This document shows, piece after piece, positions 1 through 6,916 of a DNA stretch of 14,460 nt (positions are counted from its first letter, which is position 1; every line of letters begins with the position of its first letter). The position numbers and the translations under genes are program-made. Source of the DNA: an uncultured Erysipelotrichaceae bacterium (lineage in GTDB: Bacteria > Bacillota_I > Bacilli_A > Acholeplasmatales > Anaeroplasmataceae); assembly GCA_902783745.1 (NCBI GenBank), contig CACZRY010000187.1, positions 1 to 14,460 on the forward strand. The letters are read 5' to 3'. The notes beneath the pieces were generated by a model that was given only the letters and a program-made list of their open reading frames with translations, did not search any database and was not told the origin of the DNA.

Positions 1-676
1 CTTCTTCATATGATTTTTTACCAATCATATCATATAAAACTCTTAATCTCTTATGTACTAAAGCAGTAATTCCTGTTACTACTAAAGCTATTAATAAATT
101 AAATGGTAATACTGCAAATAATAAATAATACATCATAAAATTATTCGCATCAACATTGTCAACCTTACCAAATGTGATCATCTTTATTGCATCCTTACAT
201 GCATTAACGATAAACATATATCCATCCTCAACCTTATAACCAGATGAGAATGTATAACCAGTATAATATCTAGAATACATTGGGATGTTAAACCAAGCAT
301 TTGAGCCTAAACCAGCTAAAACCCATGCTGCAATCGCAACAAGGAATGAGAATAATGCCTTATGTTTCTTTGGCCCATAATGATACATCATTCCTGCTGA
401 AAATGCTGTTATAAAGCCAATAATTAAATCAGCTGTTTCTCCAATAAATCCTGTTGAGGAGAATGGTAGTTTCACTGCAAATCTTACCAAAACACAAATA
501 ACTGCATCAATAGGTCCTAACATGAATGCACAAATCAAGATAGGTAGCATTGAAAAGTTAATTTCTAGAAATGAGGGGAAGAATGGCAATGAAAACTTTG
601 GTCCTAAGTATAGTACAAATGATAATGCCGCAAATGTAGCTATAGAAACCATACGTTTAATTGTAAAATTTTTCAT
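1..676 (-). CDS. ribU: Riboflavin ECF transporter S component, RibU-like (3' end beyond window)
   Basis: Substrate-binding membrane subunit of an energy-coupling factor transporter, which would work with a shared EcfA/EcfA'/EcfT module not seen here. The frame is open from ATG at 676 to the left edge, giving 225 codons with no stop, so the C-terminus is missing. The start follows an AGAAAGGA ribosome site. Hydrophobic helices alternate along the protein. Family-typical stretches are GFIGETAD near residues 77-84, NxWFNIPMY near 129-137, and LPFNLLI near 195-201, which match RibU-type S components. The loop before the last helices (about residues 138-180) looks longer than in the roughly 190-residue RibU proteins. 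The FMN riboswitch directly upstream is the best evidence for riboflavin rather than another vitamin. Family assignment is firm; the substrate is inferred from the riboswitch and motifs. Confidence 0.88.
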   Translation of the reverse strand, partial: MKNFTIKRMVSIATFAALSFVLYLGPKFSLPFFPSFLEINFSMLPILICAFMLGPIDAVICVLVRFAVKLPFSSTGFIGETADLIIGFITAFSAGMMYHYGPKKHKALFSFLVAIAAWVLAGLGSNAWFNIPMYSRYYTGYTFSSGYKVEDGYMFIVNACKDAIKMITFGKVDNVDANNFMMYYLLFAVLPFNLLIALVVTGITALVHKRLRVLYDMIGKKSYEE

Positions 677-696
677 ATTTTTTTATTTCCTTTCTA

Positions 697-732
697 TAAA
701 ATGAAAAATATCCCCATATTTCTACGGGGATA
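697..732 (-). terminator. Intrinsic terminator of the FMN riboswitch expression platform
   Basis: On the minus strand TATCCCC (732-726) pairs with GGGGATA (715-709) in a perfect 7-bp stem with a 10-nt loop, followed by a run rich in T (TTTTTCATTTT). It lies between the aptamer and the ribU ribosome site, as expected for transcriptional attenuation when FMN is bound. Confidence 0.85.
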
Positions 733-766
733 CAAAAATAAATTCAATATCAAAAAATTTATTTCA

Positions 767-874
767 TTACTTCTCACATCCAGACTCTACTGTCGGTTAA
801 GGAATTACACCTTATCATGCATTACGCTCGCGGACTTTACCGCCGGTATGGAATTTCACCATGCCCCGAAGTAA
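767..874 (-). promoter_or_regulatory. FMN riboswitch (RFN element) aptamer
   Basis: The minus strand carries the conserved RFN blocks in order: CTTCGGGGCATGGTGAAATT, ACCGGCGGTAAAGTCCGCGAGC-type core (split here as ACCGGCGGT and AGTCCGCGAGC), AATTCCTTAACCGACAGTA, and GTCTGGATGTGAGAAG. Helix P1 closes with TTACTTC (874-868) against GAAGTAA (773-767). Family knowledge: the aptamer binds FMN and represses riboflavin synthesis or uptake genes. With a terminator and ribU downstream, FMN is expected to switch off riboflavin uptake. Confidence 0.97.
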
Positions 875-888
875 ATATGTACATTAAT

Positions 889-917
889 ATATTACATCTA
901 TTAAATAAAAATGACAA
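889..917 (-). promoter_or_regulatory. ribU: Sigma-A-type promoter of the riboswitch-ribU unit
   Basis: On the minus strand, -35 TTGTCA (917-912) and -10 TAATAT (894-889) are separated by exactly 17 nt. Transcription would begin just before the aptamer. Both hexamers are close to consensus. Confidence 0.75.
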
Positions 918-921
918 TAAG

Positions 922-952
922 TAAAATAAAAATCCGGTATTAAAACCGGATT
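922..952 (-). terminator. Intrinsic terminator of gpmI
   Basis: AATCCGGT (952-945 on the minus strand) pairs with ACCGGATT (938-931) in an 8-bp stem with a 6-nt loop, then TTTTATTTTAC. It starts 7 nt after the gpmI stop codon and lies just upstream of the ribU promoter, insulating the two units. Confidence 0.85.
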
Positions 953-959
953 TAAAATA

Positions 960-2486
960 TTACTTTTTGATAATAATTGATTCTGATGTCATATCAGCTG
1001 GCTTTTCAATTCCTAATAATTCTAGCATTGTTGGTGCTAAATCAGATAAAATACCATCACGAATCTTAATGTTCTTATCTGTAATAACTACAGGAACTGG
1101 ATTTGTTGTATGAGCTGTAAATGGCTTACCATCTGCATCTCTTAACTTTTCAGCATTACCATGGTCAGCAGTAATTACTGCAACACCACCAACTTGATCT
1201 AATGCTCTTACAACATCACCAACACATTGATCAACTGCTTCAACAGCCTTAACTGCAGCAGGAATAACACCAGTATGTCCTACCATATCGCAGTTAGCGA
1301 AGTTTAAGATAATCATATCATATTTTTCTTCTTTAATTGCAGCAACAACCTTATCTCTTACCTCAAATGCTGACATTTCAGGCTTTAAGTCATATGTTGC
1401 AACCTTAGGTGAGTTAACTAAGATTCTATCTGCACCCTTAATTGTTCTATCCTCACCACCATCATAGAAGAATGTTACGTGAGCATACTTTTCAGTTTCT
1501 GCAATTCTTAATTGAGTCATATTATTATTTGCTACAATATCACCCATTAAGTTAGTAAGCTTTTGTACACCAAATGCTAATTCACCTAAAACTGTATCAC
1601 TATATTTCATCATAGAAACAAAGAAAGTCTTCTTAGGTCCCTTTGTTGTATCAAGCTTATAAGGCTTTAATGGATTATAAACTAAACCATTTGGATTAGA
1701 TAATGCTGTTGCAATTTGAATTGCACGGTCAGGACGGAAGTTTGCAAATACAACTGAGTCACCATCTTCAATCATACCATTCTTATCAGAAATAAATGGT
1801 ACCATAAATTCATCTGTAACATCTTTTGCATAAGATGCTTTAATTCCTTCAAATGGATCACTATAATATTCACCAATTCCTTGAGTCATTGCATCATAAC
1901 CCTTTTGGATTCTATCATAGTTCTTATCTCTATCCATTCCATAATATCTACCTTGTACTGTTGCAACATGTACATTAGAACCATCAATTATTTCTTTAAT
2001 GTATTTAGCTGCAGACTTAGGTGCAACATCTCTACCATCTAAGAATGCATGGAAATATACATCCTTAATTCCCTTTTCATGTGCTAAATTAGCAATTGCA
2101 CATATATGAGGAATAGCTGCATGAACACCACCATCAGATGCTAAACCTAATACATGGAACTTCTTATTGTTCTTTATTGCGTTATCAATTGCATGATTTA
2201 TAGCTTCATTATTCTTAAAATCTCCACTCTTAATAGAATTATTTATTCTAGATAAAGACTGATAAACAATTCTACCTGCACCAAGGTTCATATGACCAAC
2301 CTCAGAATTTCCCATTTGACCTTCAGGTAATCCTACAGCTTCACCTGATGCTTGTAATTGATGAGTGTCATATTTAGAAAAAATTTCATCAAGATTTGGC
2401 TTCTTAGCAAGTGATACTGCATTTGAATCAGATGGAGCGGCAAGACCATATCCATCCATAATAATTAAACAAACTGTTTTTTTCAT
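960..2486 (-). CDS. gpmI: 2,3-bisphosphoglycerate-independent phosphoglycerate mutase
   Basis: Cytosolic glycolytic enzyme interconverting 3- and 2-phosphoglycerate through a phosphoserine intermediate, normally using two Mn ions. The 508 residues match the usual full length. Visible motifs are MDGYG with metal-ligand Asp at 11, GNSEVGHMNLGAGR with the nucleophilic Ser at 61, DGRD, GRYYGMDRD, NFRPDRA, GHTG, and ADHGNAE with FTAHTTNPVP near the C-terminus. These cover both the phosphatase-like and the inserted phosphotransferase domain. ATG at 2486 follows GGAAAGAGG at normal spacing. A TATAAT lies at 2515-2510 on the minus strand, but its -35 is poor, so a separate promoter is only possible. 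The enzyme may also be read from the gene upstream, which ends 36 nt away. A terminator follows the stop codon. Confidence 0.98.
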   Translation of the reverse strand: MKKTVCLIIMDGYGLAAPSDSNAVSLAKKPNLDEIFSKYDTHQLQASGEAVGLPEGQMGNSEVGHMNLGAGRIVYQSLSRINNSIKSGDFKNNEAINHAIDNAIKNNKKFHVLGLASDGGVHAAIPHICAIANLAHEKGIKDVYFHAFLDGRDVAPKSAAKYIKEIIDGSNVHVATVQGRYYGMDRDKNYDRIQKGYDAMTQGIGEYYSDPFEGIKASYAKDVTDEFMVPFISDKNGMIEDGDSVVFANFRPDRAIQIATALSNPNGLVYNPLKPYKLDTTKGPKKTFFVSMMKYSDTVLGELAFGVQKLTNLMGDIVANNNMTQLRIAETEKYAHVTFFYDGGEDRTIKGADRILVNSPKVATYDLKPEMSAFEVRDKVVAAIKEEKYDMIILNFANCDMVGHTGVIPAAVKAVEAVDQCVGDVVRALDQVGGVAVITADHGNAEKLRDADGKPFTAHTTNPVPVVITDKNIKIRDGILSDLAPTMLELLGIEKPADMTSESIIIKK

Positions 2487-2522
2487 AAAATACCTCTTTC
2501 CAAGTACAAATTATATAATAAA

Positions 2523-3458
2523 TTAATCTAATCTTCCATTAATTTTTAAAAGATAATAATTATTAACGCTTTCAGCGCCAACCCATTTAATCATTGCAGA
2601 ATCCTCTTCTGGATAATTGTTATATCCCCAAGTTCCAATATGATCCCAAAGTCCATGACTTTTAATATTATCTATAATAAAATCAAGTTCATCATTCTTT
2701 AAATTATTTAATTTTTCACTTTCTAAATATAAAGAAACATTTAAAGGTCTTATGCATTCTTCATTTGAAAAATCATTTGTAACAATTTCTTCTGCCTTTA
2801 AAATAAGCTTTTCTTCTAATTTATTAATCTTATCACTAAATAGACCTAAATCCTTAATTATTTTATAGAAAATATTAAAAGATTTCATTTCATATTTATT
2901 AAATGAAACCCTATCATTTAATATATCATCTATTAATATTTCACTAAATTTTAAAGCCTTCTTATAATATGCTTTAGTTGGATTATTAAATAATAATGTA
3001 TATCCAAATATTGCAGCTGTAGGATGATATCCTAATAATTCTTCATTTTCTTTTGTAAAAGAAAATATTTTTGCGTGTGCAAAATCATCATTTGTCTTTG
3101 TATTTGCATACCACTTATTATTATTAAAATCTGCTCTATTATATAAATAATTACATGCACGATTTACAATATTAAAAAACATTTCATTTTTAATATCATT
3201 ACTACTAAATCCTGCCATATATAATAAACGGAATGCTTCATAAATTTGATATACTGAAGTATTAGTATTGTAATTATCGATATAAAGACCTCCTTGGAAT
3301 CCACCATCAGATGCCTGATAAAACATTAAACCATCAAGTACATATTCCTTAGGCATTGTACCATCTAACGTATTCATCATAATCATATCGATATCTCTTG
3401 ATTTTAAAACCATTTGTGAAGCAATTACTTCTTGCTTCTCTTTCGATAATGTTTTCAT
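2523..3458 (-). CDS. Uncharacterised alpha/alpha-toroid protein, prenyltransferase/squalene-cyclase-like
   Basis: 311 residues, cytosolic, with no signal peptide. The pattern resembles a family of Bacilli/Clostridia hypothetical proteins with squalene-oxidase/prenyltransferase-like repeats: DGGFQGG (51-57) followed by DNYNTNTSVYQIYEAFRLL, then HAKIFSF...GYHPTAA (128-149), and a C-terminal GLWDHIGTWGY...KWVGAESVNNYYLL (269-304). These aromatic and Gly-rich turns are typical of an alpha/alpha barrel. No DDxxD or DxDD-type catalytic motif is visible, so terpene chemistry should not be assumed. The start is chosen at ATG 3458, which has AGAGG 8 nt upstream. A longer frame beginning at GTG 3479 has no ribosome site. 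The gene is divergent from the plus-strand operon at 3549, with gpmI 36 nt downstream. Function unknown. Confidence 0.7.
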   Translation of the reverse strand: MKTLSKEKQEVIASQMVLKSRDIDMIMMNTLDGTMPKEYVLDGLMFYQASDGGFQGGLYIDNYNTNTSVYQIYEAFRLLYMAGFSSNDIKNEMFFNIVNRACNYLYNRADFNNNKWYANTKTNDDFAHAKIFSFTKENEELLGYHPTAAIFGYTLLFNNPTKAYYKKALKFSEILIDDILNDRVSFNKYEMKSFNIFYKIIKDLGLFSDKINKLEEKLILKAEEIVTNDFSNEECIRPLNVSLYLESEKLNNLKNDELDFIIDNIKSHGLWDHIGTWGYNNYPEEDSAMIKWVGAESVNNYYLLKINGRLD

Positions 3459-3548
3459 CTTTAAAACCTCTACTTTCACAAATAGTATTTTACAATAAAT
3501 ATAGTAAAAATGAAATATTTATTTTATAATAAAATAAAAGGTGATTTT

Positions 3549-4400
3549 ATGAACAAAGAAATGATACATTATTATTTTTTTAAAAACTTAATAAATAGCC
3601 TACCTAATAATATAATTAGTGAATTATCTTTATCTGATGATAAGATTTTTTATTATGCAAATATAATGTCAATTGATAAATATTATTCTATATTTTCATT
3701 AAGACGTGATAAGGTTAAAATTCTATCTAAGATTAAAGAAAACTTTAATCAATTTTATACAAATTTATTAATTAATATATCTGAAAATAAAAATATAAAT
3801 AATTTAATTTTTGCTTATTCTTTTTTAGCATATAATATGTTAGAAGAATATATAGGAAATTATGTAAATACATTTAAACCTTATAAATTAAATTATTATG
3901 AAGCATTAAATATGATAGACCTATATTTTTATAAGAAAATATTTCCTAATCAAAAAAAGCCAAATATTAGAAGAGATTTTAAAGATTTATCATATGACTA
4001 TAAAGTAGATAAGCTTATGCATTCTGCAGTTGTTAAATCTATAAATCAAACAGCTGTTACACCATATTTTTATAGATGTAATAAAAAAAGAAATTTATTT
4101 TATAAGCATTATAATAAATTCTATATAAAACCATTTATTTATTTAATTGATATATTTAGAAAAAATAAAAGAAATAAAGCTTATTTTTATAAAAATAAAA
4201 TAGATGAGAATCTATTGAATAATTCTCATCAAGAATTTATTGTATCTGATATTAAATATAATTATTCAATTGATGAATTAATTGAATATCTAATTAAAGA
4301 AATGATTCCTACTTGTGAAATGATTAATAATTATTTAGCAGATGGAAATGATAAAGAAATAAGAATATATTTTAATATTCCTGATGAAAAGGAAATGTAA
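3549..4400 (+). CDS. Divergent zinc-dependent phospholipase C-like protein, possibly inactive
   Basis: 283 residues, helix-rich and strongly Asn/Lys/Tyr-biased, with no signal peptide. Its layout resembles the bacterial zinc-dependent phospholipase C (PF00882-like) family: MIHYYFFKNLINSLPNNI (5-22) fits the N-terminal THxxF segment; NIMSID (38-43) fits the GPD segment; IFAYSFLAYNMLEEYIGNYV (87-106) fits the CHYxLDxxxHPY segment; and NNSHQEF with SIDELIEYL (224-248) fits the C-terminal LNxxHxxW...SFxEL segment. His7 and possibly Asp43 remain, but the central His residues are replaced, so catalysis is doubtful. The assignment is by pattern only. ATG 3549 is preceded by AAGGTG 5 nt away; an in-frame ATG at 3510 has no ribosome site. 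It is first in a four-gene operon, 17 nt ahead of the DUF1538 gene. Confidence 0.55.
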   Translation: MNKEMIHYYFFKNLINSLPNNIISELSLSDDKIFYYANIMSIDKYYSIFSLRRDKVKILSKIKENFNQFYTNLLINISENKNINNLIFAYSFLAYNMLEEYIGNYVNTFKPYKLNYYEALNMIDLYFYKKIFPNQKKPNIRRDFKDLSYDYKVDKLMHSAVVKSINQTAVTPYFYRCNKKRNLFYKHYNKFYIKPFIYLIDIFRKNKRNKAYFYKNKIDENLLNNSHQEFIVSDIKYNYSIDELIEYLIKEMIPTCEMINNYLADGNDKEIRIYFNIPDEKEM

Positions 4401-4417
4401 TATTTTAGGAGTTTTAT

Positions 4418-5965
4418 ATGTTTTTTAAGTTTTTAGATAAGATAAAAGAGGCTATGACAACAGTATTACCTGTTAGTTTAATAATAATTATTTTATCATT
4501 TACTCCTCTTTACAATCTAAGTTTAACAGAAATTATAGTATTTATAATATCTTCTATCATATTAATGATAGGTATAGCATTATTCTCACTTGGTAGTGAG
4601 ATAGCAATGGAGCCAATGGGACAAGCAATTGGATCTTCTTTATTTAAAAATAAAAAAGTATTGATAATTGTATTAATATGTTTTGTATTTGGATTACTTC
4701 TTACATTATCAGAACCTGATGTATTTGAATTACAGGAGATGAGTGAAGGTATATCCCTACATTCTTTTACCCATTTTATGGGATTATATATTTCTATTGG
4801 TGCTGGTATATTTTTAGTTATAGGTATATTTAGAATTATATTTAAAATGGATTTAGGTATGATTCTATTCTTTAGTTATTTTGTTATCTTTAGTTTTATT
4901 ACTATCCTTATATATAATGGTAAGGAAGAAATGCTTGGAATGATATTTGATACTGGTGGTGTTACAACAGGTGCAATATCAGTTCCGTTCTTAATGGCAT
5001 TAGGTATTGGTGCTTCACAAACTATTGGTGGTAAGAATTTTAAAGACAAATCATTTGGTCTTTTAGCTTTATGTAGTATTGGACCTATTATTGTAATATT
5101 AGTAAGAGCTTTTTTTATTAAAGATAATGAAATCACCTTTAATTTAGATAAGATTGAATATGGTATTGAAGATAATGGACTTGAAGTATTAACAAAAGCT
5201 TTAAAAGAAATGGGAAAGCTAAGTTTAGAAATTTTTATTGGACTTGCGGTACTATTTATTATTTTCTTATTATTAAATAATAAATTTATTAAATTCCCTA
5301 AAAGTAAGATAAAAGTTATACTTATCGGATTAATAATAACATTTATAGGTACTGTTTTATTCCTTACAGCTTCTTCTATCGGATTCCATCCAATTGGATT
5401 TGAAATAGGATCTCAACTTGCAAATTATAATCCTATATGGTTAGTATTAATTGGGTTCTCACTAGGTATATTTGTATCACTCGCAGAACCACCAGTTCAT
5501 ATATTATGTCATAAGGTAAGTGATGTAACACAAGGCGGTGTTTCAAAGAAAAACCTACTTATTGCAATATCTATTGGTGTTGGTTTATCAATTGCGTTAT
5601 GTATGATTAGAATTATATTTAATTTTTCTATTTTATATTTCTTAGTACCTGGTTATTTTATAGCATTAGGACTTGCAATATTTATTCCAAAAATTCATAC
5701 TGCAATCGCATATGATGCAGGTGGTGTTGCATCAGGTCCTGTTACATTAAGCTTAATATTGCCACTCGCTATTGGTGCATCTTCTATCTTGCATAGTAAT
5801 AATGTTCTTGCAGATGCATTCGGAATTGTCGCAATGGTTTCTTTAGTTCCTTTAATAACAATTCAATTACTTGGTTTAAAAGATATATTAAAAAAGAAAA
5901 AAATAATGAAAAATAGATTAAAGAATATAATTTCTGCAGATGATGAAAGGATAATTCGCTTTTAA
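4418..5965 (+). CDS. DUF1538 integral membrane protein (two tandem repeats)
   Basis: 515 residues with about a dozen hydrophobic segments and no cleavable signal. The protein is an internal duplication. SEP (98-100) with the preceding MEPMG (64-68) in the first half corresponds to AEPP (356-359) with HPIG (324-327) in the second. DTGGVTTG (178-185) followed by LGIGAS corresponds to DAGGVASG (433-440) followed by LAIGAS. These paired motifs are characteristic of DUF1538 proteins, which are predicted channels or transporters of unknown substrate. Paired Gly-rich re-entrant-like segments suggest a pseudo-symmetric permeation path (inference). The C-terminus ends in a basic cytosolic tail (about 487-515). 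ATG 4418 has AGGAG 6 nt upstream. One base separates its stop from the first P-II-like gene, suggesting regulation by the P-II proteins. Confidence 0.88.
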   Translation: MFFKFLDKIKEAMTTVLPVSLIIIILSFTPLYNLSLTEIIVFIISSIILMIGIALFSLGSEIAMEPMGQAIGSSLFKNKKVLIIVLICFVFGLLLTLSEPDVFELQEMSEGISLHSFTHFMGLYISIGAGIFLVIGIFRIIFKMDLGMILFFSYFVIFSFITILIYNGKEEMLGMIFDTGGVTTGAISVPFLMALGIGASQTIGGKNFKDKSFGLLALCSIGPIIVILVRAFFIKDNEITFNLDKIEYGIEDNGLEVLTKALKEMGKLSLEIFIGLAVLFIIFLLLNNKFIKFPKSKIKVILIGLIITFIGTVLFLTASSIGFHPIGFEIGSQLANYNPIWLVLIGFSLGIFVSLAEPPVHILCHKVSDVTQGGVSKKNLLIAISIGVGLSIALCMIRIIFNFSILYFLVPGYFIALGLAIFIPKIHTAIAYDAGGVASGPVTLSLILPLAIGASSILHSNNVLADAFGIVAMVSLVPLITIQLLGLKDILKKKKIMKNRLKNIISADDERIIRF

Positions 5966-5966
5966 T

Positions 5967-6350
5967 ATGAAAAATGAAGAAAAAGATTTAAAGGCTCCTA
6001 AGAAGCTTGAAATATTATGTACTATAGTTCAAAGATCTAAAGCTGATTTTTATATGAATGCCTTAGAAGGATATGACATTAATTATCAGACATTATGTTA
6101 TGCAAAAGGTAGTGCTCCTACTGAGGCTTTACAAAAACTTGGTATAACAGATGATAGTAAAGCTATTATATTTAGTCTTGTAAAAGAAGAAAAAATAAAA
6201 GAAATAACAAATCTTTATGAGGAAAAGCTTTTTAAAACACATAATGGTAGAGGTATTGCATTCACAATACCACTAGATTCAATAATTGGTGTTATGGTAT
6301 ATCGCTTTTTAGCAAACATTAAGGAGGATGAAAATGGATACAAAATATAA
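5967..6350 (+). CDS. P-II-like regulatory protein (first of pair)
   Basis: 127 residues, soluble. A beta-alpha-beta pattern begins at LEILCTIV (14-21), followed by a helix, a second strand around TLCYAKG (42-48), a short loop, strand KAIIFSLV (65-72), helix KEITNLYEEKLF, and a final strand GIAFTIPLDSIIG (96-108). This is a ferredoxin-like P-II fold, and the last motif is nearly identical to one in the next gene. A charged N-terminal extension (1-13) and C-terminal tail (109-127) are extra relative to a minimal P-II. The region where classical GlnB has its long T-loop is short and has no clear uridylylation Tyr motif. The start is one base after the DUF1538 stop; the nearest AAAGGA is about 16 nt away, so translation by re-initiation is likely. 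Role inferred: ligand-dependent control of the DUF1538 protein. Confidence 0.75.
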   Translation: MKNEEKDLKAPKKLEILCTIVQRSKADFYMNALEGYDINYQTLCYAKGSAPTEALQKLGITDDSKAIIFSLVKEEKIKEITNLYEEKLFKTHNGRGIAFTIPLDSIIGVMVYRFLANIKEDENGYKI

Positions 6351-6648
6351 TTTAATAGTATGTATTGTTAATTCTGGATTTAGTGAATTAGTAATGGAAG
6401 CTGCAAGAAATGCTGGTGCAACAGGCGGTACAATACTAAACGCTAGAGGTACTGTTAAGGAAGAGGCTGCAAGTATATTCAATATACCAATTCATCCAGA
6501 AAAGGATATGATATATATTATTGTTAAAACTGAAATAAGAGATAATGTCTTACATGAATTATATAAAACAGTTGGATTATCTAAGGAATCAAATGGTATT
6601 GCATTCTCAATACCAATCGATAATCTTGTAGGACTTGGAAAAAAGTAA
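6334..6648 (+). CDS. P-II family regulatory protein (second of pair)
   Basis: 104 residues, close to the size of GlnB/GlnK. Strand YNLIVCIV (5-12), helix SELVMEAARNAGA, strand GGTILNARGT (31-40), a short T-loop region (41-56), strand DMIYIIVKTE, helix NVLHELYKTVGL and strand GIAFSIPIDNLVGLG (88-102) give the P-II order. The P-II family senses nucleotides and metabolites and gates membrane transporters and enzymes. The canonical T-loop Tyr is not evident. ATG 6334 is preferred because AAGGAGG (6321-6327) abuts an earlier in-frame ATG at 6328, leaving it no spacing; from 6334 the spacing is 6 nt. It overlaps the end of the first P-II-like gene by 17 nt in another frame. It is last in the operon, before the hairpin terminator. 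Confidence 0.85.
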   Translation: MDTKYNLIVCIVNSGFSELVMEAARNAGATGGTILNARGTVKEEAASIFNIPIHPEKDMIYIIVKTEIRDNVLHELYKTVGLSKESNGIAFSIPIDNLVGLGKK

Positions 6649-6649
6649 A

Positions 6650-6686
6650 GGGTATATAGCAACACGCTATATACCCATATTTTTTA
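6650..6686 (+). terminator. Bidirectional intrinsic terminator between convergent operons
   Basis: GGGTATATAGC (6650-6660) and GCTATATACCC (6666-6676) form a perfect 11-bp stem with a 5-nt loop. ATATTTTTT follows on the plus strand. On the minus strand a T6 run occurs 5 nt past the stem, inside the end of the P-II gene. It can therefore serve both the DUF1538/P-II operon and the minus-strand yqe operon. Confidence 0.88.
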
Positions 6687-6896
6687 TATTTTATTAAGCA
6701 TACCTTTTGAAGATAATACTAAGATACCTAAGAGTAATACAATAACAATATGTATAAAAATACCTAATCTTGCACCATTCTTAGTATAAGTTCTCCCATT
6801 TATTGCAAATGCAAATCCTAATACGCCAAAAAATAAGCATAAAAAGAATCCCCTAGAATAAGAACCTCTTTTCATTTGTAATTCTACATCATGCAT
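6684..6896 (-). CDS. Small two-helix membrane protein
   Basis: 70 residues, not recognised. A hydrophilic, basic N-terminus (MHDVELQMKRGSYSR) is followed by a hydrophobic segment at about 16-32, a polar turn with NGRTYTKNGAR (33-43), and a second hydrophobic segment at about 43-61. This predicts a two-pass membrane protein. ATG 6896 has a GGGGG ribosome site 8 nt upstream, and that site supports real translation. It begins 20 nt after the YqeK-RsfS stop, so it is probably the last gene of the yqe operon, ending at the shared hairpin. No function can be proposed. Confidence 0.7.
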   Translation of the reverse strand: MHDVELQMKRGSYSRGFFLCLFFGVLGFAFAINGRTYTKNGARLGIFIHIVIVLLLGILVLSSKGMLNKI

Positions 6897-6916
6897 TTTA
6901 ATTGCCCCCTACTAAT

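Noticed and set aside
522..704. Plus-strand open frame of 60 codons
   Set aside because: It lies opposite the ribU coding region, has no ribosome site, and runs into the riboswitch terminator.
3459..3548. Clear divergent promoters between the toroid-protein gene and the PLC-like gene
   Set aside because: TATAAT (3525-3530, plus) and TACTAT or TAAAAT (minus) are present, but no convincing -35 at 16-18 nt was found for either. In this AT-rich gap they may be chance matches.
4876..5136. Minus-strand open frame of 86 codons
   Set aside because: It is antisense to the DUF1538 gene, a shadow of its repetitive hydrophobic codons, with no ribosome site.
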